DNA of 64,000 nt, taken from positions 5,466,531-5,530,530 of the forward strand of contig NZ_CP029188.1 of the NCBI RefSeq assembly GCF_003097515.1, in the 5' to 3' direction. Below the pieces are notes generated by a model. That model was not told where the DNA came from. It saw nothing but the letters and a program-made list of their open reading frames with translations, and did no database searches. This DNA comes from Streptomyces tirandamycinicus. Its GTDB lineage: Bacteria; Actinomycetota; Actinomycetes; Streptomycetales; Streptomycetaceae. Numbering within the stretch: the first letter of the stretch is position 1; the number at the start of each line of letters is the position of its first letter. Both the position numbers and the translations under genes were made by a program. Below are positions 26,533 through 34,612 of the stretch, piece after piece.

Positions 26533-27555
26533 ATGGCGACACAACTCGAAGGCCGCCACTTCCTCAAGGAGCTCGACTTCACGGCCGAGGAGTTCCGCGG
26601 CCTGATCGACCTGGCCGCCGAGCTCAAGGCCGCCAAGCGGGCCGGTACCGAGGTGCAGCGCCTGCGCGGCAAGAACATCGCCCTGATCTTCGAGAAGACC
26701 TCCACCCGGACCCGCTGCGCCTTCGAGGTCGCCGCCGCCGACCAGGGCGCGTCGACGACGTACCTCGACCCGGCCGCCTCCCAGCTGGGGCACAAGGAGT
26801 CGGTCAGGGACACCGCCCGGGTGCTCGGCCGGATGTTCGACGGCATCGAGTACCGGGGGGAGAGCCAGGCGGCCGTCGAGGAGCTCGCCGCGTACGCCGG
26901 GGTGCCCGTGTTCAACGGGCTCACCGACGACTGGCACCCCACCCAGATGCTCGCCGACGTCCTCACCATGACCGAGCACACCGACAAGCCGCTGAGCTCG
27001 ATCGTCCTGGCCTACCTCGGTGACGCCCGCTTCAACATGGGCAACTCCTACCTCGTCACCGCCGCCCTGCTCGGCATGGACGTCCGGATCGTCGCCCCCA
27101 GGGCCTACTGGCCCTCCGACGAGGTCGTCGCCGCGGCCCGCGAGGCCGCGAAGGCGAGTGGGGCGGCGGTCACCCTCACCGACGACGTCGCCCGGGGAGT
27201 CGCGGGAGCGGACTTCGTCGCCACCGACGTGTGGGTCTCCATGGGCGAGCCGAAGGAGGTGTGGGACGAGCGCATCGCGGCCCTCGCCCCCTACACCGTG
27301 ACCATGGACGTCCTGCGCGCCACCGGCAACGCGGACGTCAAGTTCCTCCACTGCCTGCCCGCCTTCCACGACCTCGGCACCCTCATCGGCCGCGAGCTCC
27401 ACGAACGGCACGGCCTGACCGCGCTCGAGGTCACCGACGAAGTCTTCGAGTCCGCTCACTCGGTCGTCTTCGACGAGGCCGAGAACCGTATGCACACGGT
27501 CAAGGCCGTCCTCGTCGCGACCATGGCCCGGGCCGGACAGCCGCACCGGGGATAG
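26533..27555 (+). CDS. argF: ornithine carbamoyltransferase
   Basis: A 340-residue enzyme that exchanges citrulline/phosphate with ornithine/carbamoyl phosphate. Carbamoyl phosphate-binding FEKTSTRTR (about 53-61), the DDWHPTQMLAD block (about 133-143) and ornithine-binding HCLPAFHD (about 273-280) are present. Domain lengths are normal. Next to arginine deiminase it probably acts in the catabolic direction (arcB role), but its family is the same as anabolic ArgF. An AT-rich promoter candidate precedes it, so it may be expressed independently of arcA. Confidence 0.95.
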   Translation: MATQLEGRHFLKELDFTAEEFRGLIDLAAELKAAKRAGTEVQRLRGKNIALIFEKTSTRTRCAFEVAAADQGASTTYLDPAASQLGHKESVRDTARVLGRMFDGIEYRGESQAAVEELAAYAGVPVFNGLTDDWHPTQMLADVLTMTEHTDKPLSSIVLAYLGDARFNMGNSYLVTAALLGMDVRIVAPRAYWPSDEVVAAAREAAKASGAAVTLTDDVARGVAGADFVATDVWVSMGEPKEVWDERIAALAPYTVTMDVLRATGNADVKFLHCLPAFHDLGTLIGRELHERHGLTALEVTDEVFESAHSVVFDEAENRMHTVKAVLVATMARAGQPHRG

Positions 27556-27713
27556 GGGATAGGGGCGGCGCGCGGGTGCCGAATCTGGCAGCCGGGGCAT
27601 GGCAGGCGTCCGGTTGTGCACCTTCACCGCCCGCTCGGACGGTGCCGGCCGGGACCTCGCCCACCTCCCGCGCCGGTCCGTCCGGCCGGGTCGGCGGCCT
27701 CGAAGGGCCGGGA

Positions 27714-28163
27714 TCACGCCTGGGCGGGAGCCCCGAGCAGCCTGAACCAGACCGCCTTGCCGCGCGCGGTCGGGCGGTGCCCGCACGCCGCGCTCAGCGT
27801 GCGCACCAGCAGCAGCCCGCGGCCGTTCTCCTGCCATGGGTCGGGCATCCGGTGCGGCGGCGGACCCGCCAGATCGCCGGGCGGCGACGGGTCGGGGTCG
27901 TGCACCTCGACCCGGCAGCCCTCCGGCAGCAGCTCCACCGCCAGCTCGATCGGGGTGGCGCCGTCGGTGTGCTCCACGGCATTGGCGACCAGCTCCGCGG
28001 TGAGCAGCTCCGCCGTGTCGCAGTCGGCGCCCTTGTCCACGTCCGCCAGCGCCGTACGCACCAGGGCGCGCGCGATCGGCACCGCCGCGGTGGTGTGCGG
28101 CAGCGCGATCCGCCAGAGGCCGGTGGCCTCGGCGGCAGGAGCGGTTCCGGGGGAGTGGGGCAA
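27714..28163 (-). CDS. anti-sigma-type HATPase (RsbW-like) protein
   Basis: A 149-residue single-domain ATP-binding protein of the GHKL fold. The N-box TAELVANAVEHTDG (about 53-66) binds Mg-ATP, and ENGRGLLLVRTLS (about 112-124) is the G2-type loop. Streptomyces has many such stand-alone kinases, which can phosphorylate anti-anti-sigma factors. A G1-like box is only weakly visible in the VEVHDPDPSPPGDL stretch. It diverges from the aryl-CoA operon, with which it shares a 301-bp upstream region; a functional link is not indicated. Confidence 0.85.
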   Translation of the reverse strand: MPHSPGTAPAAEATGLWRIALPHTTAAVPIARALVRTALADVDKGADCDTAELLTAELVANAVEHTDGATPIELAVELLPEGCRVEVHDPDPSPPGDLAGPPPHRMPDPWQENGRGLLLVRTLSAACGHRPTARGKAVWFRLLGAPAQA

Positions 28164-28302
28164 GGGTCTGGTTTCCGATCACGCCGCGCATGCGGCCGGT
28201 ACTGCGTCTGGTGCCGGCCCCACCTTACGAGATGTACCCGGCGGGGCCGGAAGCGGCCGTCCGGTCCGGTCGCAGCCCCCGGCCGGGCCGGGGCAGGGCC
28301 TC

Positions 28303-28359
28303 CACCCGGCCGAGACACCCTCACCCGACCGAGACACTCCCACCCGGCCGAGACACCCT
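28303..28359. repeat. 19-bp tandem repeat, 3 copies
   Basis: Three copies of a CACCCGGCCGAGACACCCT-like unit (second copy with three changes) immediately upstream of the enoyl-CoA hydratase promoter. They lie 20 bp before the palindromic operator candidate and may be neutral. Confidence 0.85.
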
Positions 28360-28378
28360 GACGTCCTATCGCGTTCTC

Positions 28379-28406
28379 GTGACGGAGGTCACGGAAGAGT
28401 GATAAG
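28379..28406 (+). promoter_or_regulatory. promoter with overlapping palindromic operator, aryl-CoA operon
   Basis: GTGACGGAGGTCAC (28379-28392) is a perfect inverted repeat. Its first six bases, GTGACG, can act as a -35 box; 16 bp later GATAAG (28401-28406) can act as a -10 box. The same arrangement occurs at 34515. Binding here would block RNA polymerase. The PaaX-family protein at 32002-32817 is the likely binder (inference). Confidence 0.55.
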
Positions 28407-28464
28407 TTGGAGTGGCAGGCAGACGTGGGACGAGACCCGCCCCACCGAAGGAGGCCACACGTCC

Positions 28465-29292
28465 ATGAGCCCCTTTCCCAGCTCCGCACCGCGCACCGAG
28501 CAGTGGCGCCACATCCGCCTGACCAGGCACGACGGCGTCGCCACCGTCACCCTCGACCGCCCCGGGAAACTCAACGCGCTCACCTTCGGCGCCTACGCCG
28601 ACCTGCGCGACCTGCTCGCCGAGCTGTCCCGGGAGCGCTCCGTGCGCGCCCTCGTGCTCGCCGGTGAGGGCCGCGGCTTCTGCTCCGGCGGCGACGTCGA
28701 CGACATCATCGGCGCCACCCTCGCCATGGACACCGCCCAGCTCCTCGACTTCAACCGGATGACCGGCCAGGTCGTACGCGCCCTGCGGGAATGCCCCTTC
28801 CCCGTGATCGCCGCCGTCCACGGCGTCGCCGCCGGGGCCGGGGCCGTCATCGCCCTCGCCGCCGACTTCCGCGTCGCGGATCCCACCGCCCGGTTCTCCT
28901 TCCTCTTCACCAAGGTCGGGCTGTCGGGCGGCGACATGGGCGCCGCCTATCTGCTGCCCCGGGTCGTCGGCCTCGGCCACGCCACCAGGCTGCTGATGCT
29001 CGGCGAACCCGTCGGCGCCGCCGAGGCCGAGCGCATCGGGCTCATCAGCGAACTGACCGAGGAAGGCCAGGCCCAGAAGGCCGCCGCGGACCTCGCCCGC
29101 CGCCTCGCCGACGGTCCCGCCCTCGCCCACGCCCAGACCAAGGCGCTGCTCACGGCGGAGCTCGACATGCCGCTCGCCGCCTCCGTCGAACTCGACGCCG
29201 CCACCCAGGCCCTGCTGATGAACGGCGAGGACTACGCCGAGTTCCACGCGGCCTTCACCGAGAAGCGCCCCCCGAACTGGCAGGGACGATGA
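28465..29292 (+). CDS. enoyl-CoA hydratase/isomerase family protein
   Basis: A 275-residue crotonase-fold protein. The oxyanion-hole region GEGRGFCSGGDVDDII (about 67-82) and the second block HGVAAGAGAVIALAADFRVADPTARFSFLFTKVGLSGGDMGAAYLLPRVVG (about 118-168) are clear. The AAGGAGG ribosome-binding site is 10 nt before ATG 28465. The stop overlaps the start of the flavoprotein gene (ATGA). In the 2-aminobenzoyl-CoA pathway a crotonase-type enzyme hydrates or opens the dearomatised ring, which fits this position; the exact reaction cannot be read from sequence. Confidence 0.9.
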   Translation: MSPFPSSAPRTEQWRHIRLTRHDGVATVTLDRPGKLNALTFGAYADLRDLLAELSRERSVRALVLAGEGRGFCSGGDVDDIIGATLAMDTAQLLDFNRMTGQVVRALRECPFPVIAAVHGVAAGAGAVIALAADFRVADPTARFSFLFTKVGLSGGDMGAAYLLPRVVGLGHATRLLMLGEPVGAAEAERIGLISELTEEGQAQKAAADLARRLADGPALAHAQTKALLTAELDMPLAASVELDAATQALLMNGEDYAEFHAAFTEKRPPNWQGR

Positions 29293-31883
29293 CCCCGGCC
29301 CGCACCCCGGACACCCCGGCCCGCACCCCGGACACCCCGCCCCGCACCCCGGACACCCCGGCCCGCACCCCGGACACCCCGCCCCGCACCCCGGACACCC
29401 CGCCCCGCACCCCGGACACCCCGGCCCGTACCGGCGCCACCGCCCCCGGAACCCCGCCGTCCGCCGCCGCCACCACCACCCCCGCCAGCCCCGGCGCCCC
29501 GCGCACCACCCCGCGCCCCGGCACGCCGCCACGCCGGAGCGCCCCGCTGCGTGTCGCCGTCATCGGCGGTGGCCCCGGCGGCCTCTACGCGGCCGTACTC
29601 CTCAAACGCCTCGACCCCGCACGCGACATCACCGTCTGGGAACGCAACGCCCCCGACGACACCTTCGGCTTCGGCGTGGTCCTCTCCGACGAGACCCTCG
29701 GCGGCATCGAGCACGCCGACCCCGCCGTCCACCGGGCACTCCAGCGTGCGTTCGTCCGCTGGGACGACATCGACATCGTCCGCGGCGGACACACCCTCAC
29801 CTCCGGCGGGCACGGATTCGCCGCGCTCGGCCGCCGCACCCTGCTGCGCATCCTCCACGACCGCTGCGAGGAACTCGGGGTACGCGTCCACTTCCGCACC
29901 CCGGCCCCCACCGCGGCCGAACTCGCCGGCCGCCACGACCTCGTCATCGCCGCCGACGGCGTCAACAGCAGCACCCGCACCGCGCACGCCGGCGTCTTCC
30001 GCCCCCGCGTCACCACCCACCGCTGCCGCTACATCTGGCTCGCCGCCGACTTCGCCTTCGACGCCTTCCGCTTCGAGATCGCCGAGACCGAACACGGCGT
30101 CATGCAACTCCACGGCTATCCCTTCGAACGCCCGGCACCCGGCCCCCACCCACCGGCCGGGCACTCCGGCGAGCCCGGCGAGACCGGCGCCTCCACCGTC
30201 ATCGTCGAGATGCGCGAAGAGGTCTGGCGCGCCGCCGGCCTCGACGCTTGCGACGAACAGCAGTCCGCGGAACGCTGCGCCAAGATCTTCGCCGAGGCCC
30301 TCGGCGGCCGCCCCCTCCGGGGGAACAACTCCGCCTGGACCGCCTTCCGCACCGTCGTCAACGAACGCTGGTCCCACGGCAGCACCGTCCTCCTCGGCGA
30401 CGCCGCGCACACCGCCCACTTCTCCATCGGCTCCGGCACCAAACTCGCCGTCGAGGACGCCCTCGCCCTCGCCGCCTGCGTCGAGGAGCACCCCACCCTC
30501 CCCGAGGCCCTCACCGCGTACGAGGCCGAACGCCGCCCCGTCGTCGAATCCACCCAGCGCGCCGCCGCCGCCAGCCTCCGCTGGTTCGAGGACCTCCCCA
30601 CCTACCTCGGCCAGCCACCCCGGCAGTTCGCCTTCAACCTCCTCACCCGCAGCCGGCGCGTCACCCACGACAACCTCAGGCTGCGCGACCCCGCGTTCAC
30701 CCGCGCCGTCGAGGACGACTTCGGGTGCCCGCCCGGCACCCCGCCCATGTTCACGCCCCTGCGGCTGCGCGGACTCACCCTGCGCAACCGCGTCGTCGTC
30801 TCACCCATGGACATGTACTCCGCCACCGACGGTGACCCCGGCGACTTCCACCTGGTCCACCTCGGCGCCCGCGCCCTCGGCGGAGCCGGACTCGTCATGA
30901 CCGAGATGGTCTGCGTCAGCGCCCAGGGCCGCATCACCCCCGGCTGCACCGGCCTCTACACCGACGCCCACACCGCCGCCTGGCGCCGCGTCACCGACTT
31001 CGTCCACGGCCAGGCCCCCGGCACCGCCATCGGCGTCCAGATCGGCCACTCCGGCCGCAAGGGATCCACCCGGCTCATGTGGGAAGGCATCGACCAGCCC
31101 CTGCCCGACGGCAACTGGCCCCTCGTCGCCGCCTCACCCCTGCCGTACCGGCCCGGTGTCAACCAGACGCCCCACCAGCTCGACCGCGCCGGACTCACCC
31201 TCGTCCGCGACCAGTTCGCCGCCGCCGCCCGGCGTGCCGCGGACAGCGGGTTCGACCTGCTCGAACTCCACTGCGCCCACGGCTACCTCCTCTCCGGCTT
31301 CCTCTCCCCGCTCACCAACCACCGCACCGACGCCTACGGAGGCAGCCTCGCCAACCGCCTCCGCTACCCCCTCGAGGTCTTCGACGCCGTCCGGGCGGTC
31401 TGGCCCGACGACCGGCCCATGACCGTGCGGATCTCCGCGACCGACTGGGCCGCCGGCGGCACCACGGCCGACGACGCCGTCGAGATCGCCCGCGCCTTCG
31501 CCGCCCACGGCGCCGACGCCATCGACGTCTCCACCGGCCAGGTCGTGCCCGATGAACGCCCCGAGTACGGCCGCTCCTACCAGACCCCCTACGCCGACCG
31601 CATCCGCAACGCCCTCCGGGTGCCGGTCATCGCCGTCGGCGCGATCTCCTCCTGGGACGACGTCAACTCCCTCCTCCTCGCCGGGCGTACCGACCTGTGC
31701 GCCCTGGCCAGGCCCCACCTCTACGACCCCCACTGGACGCTGCACGCCGCCGCCGAGCAGAACTACGCGGGCCCCGCCGCGCCCTGGCCCGCGCCGTACC
31801 GCGCCGGCAGCCGCACTCCCCCCACCGGCCGCACCGACGCCCCCAAGCCGCGCCTCACCCTCACCGGTACACCGCGGCCGTGA
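29289..31883 (+). CDS. bifunctional aryl-CoA monooxygenase / OYE reductase (2-aminobenzoyl-CoA or salicylyl-CoA type)
   Basis: An 864-residue fusion. Residues about 85-480 are an FAD aromatic hydroxylase (VAVIGGGPGGLYAAVLLKR, DLVIAADGVNSSTR, VLLGDAAHTAHFSIGSG). Residues about 490-840 are an Old Yellow Enzyme-type FMN reductase (FTPLRLRGLTLRNRVVVSPMDMYSA, IGVQIGHSGRKGS, LHCAHGYLLSGFLSPLTNHRTDAYGGS, VPVIAVGAI). This fusion is characteristic of 2-aminobenzoyl-CoA monooxygenase/reductase; annotated relatives are also called salicylyl-CoA 5-hydroxylase. Residues 1-85 are an unusual low-complexity extension. The start overlaps the hydratase gene, so translation is coupled. Substrate choice between anthraniloyl- and salicylyl-CoA is inferred from neighbours. 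Confidence 0.9.
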   Translation: MTPARTPDTPARTPDTPPRTPDTPARTPDTPPRTPDTPPRTPDTPARTGATAPGTPPSAAATTTPASPGAPRTTPRPGTPPRRSAPLRVAVIGGGPGGLYAAVLLKRLDPARDITVWERNAPDDTFGFGVVLSDETLGGIEHADPAVHRALQRAFVRWDDIDIVRGGHTLTSGGHGFAALGRRTLLRILHDRCEELGVRVHFRTPAPTAAELAGRHDLVIAADGVNSSTRTAHAGVFRPRVTTHRCRYIWLAADFAFDAFRFEIAETEHGVMQLHGYPFERPAPGPHPPAGHSGEPGETGASTVIVEMREEVWRAAGLDACDEQQSAERCAKIFAEALGGRPLRGNNSAWTAFRTVVNERWSHGSTVLLGDAAHTAHFSIGSGTKLAVEDALALAACVEEHPTLPEALTAYEAERRPVVESTQRAAAASLRWFEDLPTYLGQPPRQFAFNLLTRSRRVTHDNLRLRDPAFTRAVEDDFGCPPGTPPMFTPLRLRGLTLRNRVVVSPMDMYSATDGDPGDFHLVHLGARALGGAGLVMTEMVCVSAQGRITPGCTGLYTDAHTAAWRRVTDFVHGQAPGTAIGVQIGHSGRKGSTRLMWEGIDQPLPDGNWPLVAASPLPYRPGVNQTPHQLDRAGLTLVRDQFAAAARRAADSGFDLLELHCAHGYLLSGFLSPLTNHRTDAYGGSLANRLRYPLEVFDAVRAVWPDDRPMTVRISATDWAAGGTTADDAVEIARAFAAHGADAIDVSTGQVVPDERPEYGRSYQTPYADRIRNALRVPVIAVGAISSWDDVNSLLLAGRTDLCALARPHLYDPHWTLHAAAEQNYAGPAAPWPAPYRAGSRTPPTGRTDAPKPRLTLTGTPRP
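29295..29432 (+). repeat. 21-bp in-frame tandem repeat encoding P(A/P)RTPDT
   Basis: About 6.5 units at the 5' end of the flavoprotein gene, adding six PARTPDT or PPRTPDT heptads and a partial one before the FAD domain. The repeat length keeps the reading frame, so copy number can change without breaking the protein. Confidence 0.9.
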
Positions 31884-32001
31884 CATACCGGCCCCGGGCC
31901 CGGTACCCCGCGGCCGTGACATACCGGGCCCGGCCCCGGGACACCGCGGCCGTGACCCACCGGGTCGGGGCGCGAAGGAGACCGGCGGCCGTACCCGCCG
32001 C
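31884..32001. terminator. repeat-rich convergent junction, probable bidirectional terminator
   Basis: Three imperfect copies of GCGGCCGTGACATACCGG followed by CCCGGGCCCGG-type self-complementary sequence separate the plus-strand operon from the minus-strand PaaX gene. The inverted GC-rich blocks can form strong hairpins without a T tract, as often seen in Streptomyces. Confidence 0.5.
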
Positions 32002-32817
32002 TCAGCCGGCGCCGGGCCGGACGTACCCCGCCCCAGCGTCCCGCAGCCGCTCGTGCAACCCCGAGAACACCGCAGCGGAACGCCCACCCGGCCAGTCGGC
32101 CGGCAGCAGCTCCGCGGGCAGGCCCGGATCCGCGTACGGCAGCCGCCGCCACGAGTCCAGCGCCAGGAGGTAGTCCCGGTACGCCTCCTCGGCCGGCGTC
32201 GCCCCACGCGCCTGCCACGCCCGCAGCACCGGGCCGTGCGCGTCCAGGAACTCCTCGTGCTGCTTGGCCACCCCCGCCAGGTCCCACCAGCGCCCCACCG
32301 CCTCGGCCGTCGCCGCGAAGCCCAGATGCTCGCCCCGGAACAGATCCACGTAGGGGTCCAGCTGCAGCCGCCGCAGCGTGTGACGGGTCTCCTCGTAGAA
32401 GCGCGCCGGCGCGATCCACACCCCCGGCGCCGCCGTGCCGAAGCCCAGCCTGCCGAGACGCGACCGCAGCAGATGCCGCTTGTGCCGCTCCGCCTCCGGC
32501 ACCGAGAACACCGCCAGCACCCATCCGTCCGACAGCAGCGCCGCGCGGCGGCCGAAGATCCGCTCGTCGCCGTCGTCCAGCAGCTGCCGGGCATCGGCCG
32601 ACAGGGCGTAGCCCGCCGCCCCGGCCGCCGTCCGCTGCGCGACGAGCAGCCCCCGCCGTTTCAGCCGCGACACCGAGGAGCGCACCGAAGGGGCGTCCAC
32701 CCCCAGCGCGCCCAGCAGCCGGATCAGCTCGGCCACCGCGAACGGCCCCGCCGTCTCGCGTCCGTACGCGCCGTACAGGGTGACGATCAGGGAACGGGGA
32801 GTGTGCTGCTCGGCCAC
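32002..32817 (-). CDS. PaaX-family transcriptional repressor
   Basis: A 271-residue regulator with the PaaX layout. An N-terminal winged helix (about 5-75) contains RSLIVTLYGAYGRE, LIRLLGALGVDAPSVRSSVSRLKRRGLL. A middle domain has GWVLAVFSVPEAERHKRHLLRSRLGRLGFGTAAPGVWIAP, and a C-terminal helical domain reads YRDYLLALDSWRRLPYADPGLPAELLPADWPG. Known PaaX represses phenylacetate genes and is released by the aryl-CoA intermediate. Here it sits 9 bp after the aryl-CoA ligase gene on the same strand and faces the aryl-CoA monooxygenase gene, so an aryl-CoA of this pathway is the likely ligand. Confidence 0.88.
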   Translation of the reverse strand: MAEQHTPRSLIVTLYGAYGRETAGPFAVAELIRLLGALGVDAPSVRSSVSRLKRRGLLVAQRTAAGAAGYALSADARQLLDDGDERIFGRRAALLSDGWVLAVFSVPEAERHKRHLLRSRLGRLGFGTAAPGVWIAPARFYEETRHTLRRLQLDPYVDLFRGEHLGFAATAEAVGRWWDLAGVAKQHEEFLDAHGPVLRAWQARGATPAEEAYRDYLLALDSWRRLPYADPGLPAELLPADWPGGRSAAVFSGLHERLRDAGAGYVRPGAG

Positions 32818-32826
32818 GTGATCACT

Positions 32827-34467
32827 CTAAGGGCTGTCCCGCAACCGGAACCGCTGCAGCTTCCCCGTCGGCGTGCGCGGCAACGCGTCCATGAAGACGA
32901 TCGCCCGCGGGCACTTGTACGGCACCAGGCGCGTCTTCACGAACTCCCGCAGCGACTCGGCGGCCGCCTCGCCCCGCTCGGCGCCCTCCCGCAGCACCAC
33001 GTACGCCGCCACGATCTGGCCCCGCAGCTCGTCGGCACGGCCGACCACCGCCGCCTCCCGCACGTCCGGATGGGCCAGCAGGGCGTCCTCCACCTCCGGT
33101 CCCGCGATGTTGTAGCCCGCCGAAATGATCATGTCGTCGGCCCGGGCCACATAGCGGAACCACCCGTCCGGCTCCCGCACGTAGGTGTCGCCCGTGAGGT
33201 TCCAGCCGTCGCGCACGTACACACCCTGCCGCGGATCCGACAGATAGCGGCAGCCCACCGGCCCCCGCACCGCCAGCAGCCCCGGCTCGCCGTCCGGCAC
33301 CGGCTCCCCGGAACCGCCGTCCACCACCCGGGCCTCCCAGCCCGGGACCGGGACGCCGGTCGTCCCCGGCCGGATGTCCCCGTCCGCCGCCGAGATGAAG
33401 ATGTGCAGCAGCTCGGTCGCCCCGATGCCGTTGATGATCCGCAGCCCCGTCCGCTCCCGCCACGCCTCCCAGGTCGCGGCCGGCAGGTTCTCCCCGGCCG
33501 ACACGCAGCGCCGCAGCGAGGAGACGTCGTGACCGCCGACACCGTCCAGCATCACCCGGTACGCCGTCGGCGCGGTGAACAGCACCGACACCCGGTGCTC
33601 CGCTATCGCCGGCAGCAACTGCCCCGGTCCCGCCTGCTCCAGCAGCAGCGCCGACGCCCCGGCCCGCAGCGGGAACACCACCAGGCCGCCCAGGCCGAAG
33701 GTGAAGCCGAGCGGCGGGCTGCCCGCGAACACGTCGTCCGGCGTCGGCCGGAGCACCCGCGCCGAGAACGTGTCGGCCACCGCCAGTACGTCCCGGTGGA
33801 AGTGCATGCACCCCTTCGGCCGGCCCGTCGTCCCGCTGGTGAACGCGATCAGCGCCACGTCGTCCGCCGCCGTCTCCACCGCCCGGTACACGGCCGGCTT
33901 GCCCTCCGCCAGCCGCAGCAGATCGCCGGGACCGTCCCCGCCGAACGCCGTGACCCGCAGCCCCGGCACCTCCGCCTTCACCAGATCGTCCACGGAGCGG
34001 ATGTCGCACAGCGCATGCGTCACCTGGGCGATGTCGCACATGACCGCGAGTTCCCGGGCCCGCTGCTGGGCGAGCACCGTCACCGCCACCGCGCCCGCCT
34101 TCATCACCGCGAGCCAGCACGCGGCCAGCCACGGAGTCGTCGGACCGCGCAGCAGCACCCGGTTGCCGGGCACCACGCCCAGTTCGCCGGTCAGCACATG
34201 CGCGATCCGATCGACCCGCTCACGCAGCTCCGCGTACGTCCAGACCGCGCCCTTCCCGTCGCGGAACGCGGCACGGCCGCCCCCGTGGCGTTCGATCGTG
34301 GCGTCCAGCAGTTCCGCGCCGCAGTTGAGCCGCTGCGGGTAGCGCAGTTCCGGCAGCTCGAACAGCAGCCGAGGCCACTGCCCGGGCGGCGGCAGCCGGT
34401 CCCGCGCGAACGTGTCGTGATGAGCCGAGGGTGTCAGCTCCGGGCCGGCCGAGGGTGTCAGCACCAT
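32827..34467 (-). CDS. aryl-CoA ligase (benzoate / 2-aminobenzoate-CoA ligase type)
   Basis: A 546-residue ANL-superfamily adenylating enzyme. The P-loop is FTSGTTGRPKG (about 200-210); GIGATELLHIFISA (about 330-343), DGWNLTGDTYVREPDGWFRYVARADDMIISAGYNIAGPEVEDALL (about 420-465) and the catalytic Lys in PRTPTGKLQRF near the C-terminus are present. The GATELLHIFIS block is typical of benzoate-CoA ligase-like enzymes. It would activate an aromatic acid with ATP and CoA. ATG 34467 has an AAGGGGG ribosome-binding site. It forms an operon with the PaaX gene and has its own promoter overlapping the shared operator at 34515. Confidence 0.9.
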   Translation of the reverse strand: MVLTPSAGPELTPSAHHDTFARDRLPPPGQWPRLLFELPELRYPQRLNCGAELLDATIERHGGGRAAFRDGKGAVWTYAELRERVDRIAHVLTGELGVVPGNRVLLRGPTTPWLAACWLAVMKAGAVAVTVLAQQRARELAVMCDIAQVTHALCDIRSVDDLVKAEVPGLRVTAFGGDGPGDLLRLAEGKPAVYRAVETAADDVALIAFTSGTTGRPKGCMHFHRDVLAVADTFSARVLRPTPDDVFAGSPPLGFTFGLGGLVVFPLRAGASALLLEQAGPGQLLPAIAEHRVSVLFTAPTAYRVMLDGVGGHDVSSLRRCVSAGENLPAATWEAWRERTGLRIINGIGATELLHIFISAADGDIRPGTTGVPVPGWEARVVDGGSGEPVPDGEPGLLAVRGPVGCRYLSDPRQGVYVRDGWNLTGDTYVREPDGWFRYVARADDMIISAGYNIAGPEVEDALLAHPDVREAAVVGRADELRGQIVAAYVVLREGAERGEAAAESLREFVKTRLVPYKCPRAIVFMDALPRTPTGKLQRFRLRDSP

Positions 34468-34500
34468 TCCGCCCCCTTGTCGTGGTGGGGTCGCGCAACG

Positions 34501-34542
34501 AGCGTAGCGTGATGGTGACGACAGTCAACGGTTCGCGATAAC
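34501..34542. promoter_or_regulatory. divergent promoters sharing one operator (ligase-paaX / acyl-CoA dehydrogenase)
   Basis: GTGACGACAGTCAA (34515-34528) is a near palindrome with the half-sites of the 28379 site. Rightward: -35 GTGACG (34515), 16 bp, -10 GATAAC (34537-34542). Leftward: -35 TTGACT (34528-34523), 16 bp, -10 TACGCT (34506-34501). One bound protein would cover both -35 boxes. The leftward leader to ATG 34467 would be about 27 nt. Confidence 0.6.
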
Positions 34543-34612
34543 CTGCTTCGGGAGGCCGCCGCGCGGCGCCGCCGCCCGCCCCGTAACCCGGCCGCAGGAA
34601 GTGGGGAACCGG

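Noticed and set aside
28303..28359. Three 19-bp repeats as a CRISPR-like array
   Set aside because: Units are directly adjacent with no spacers and there are no cas genes.
28465..34467. Phenylacetate (paa) catabolic cluster, suggested by the PaaX-family regulator
   Set aside because: No paaABCDE epoxidase genes are present; the OYE-fused monooxygenase and benzoate-type ligase point to an aryl-CoA hybrid pathway.
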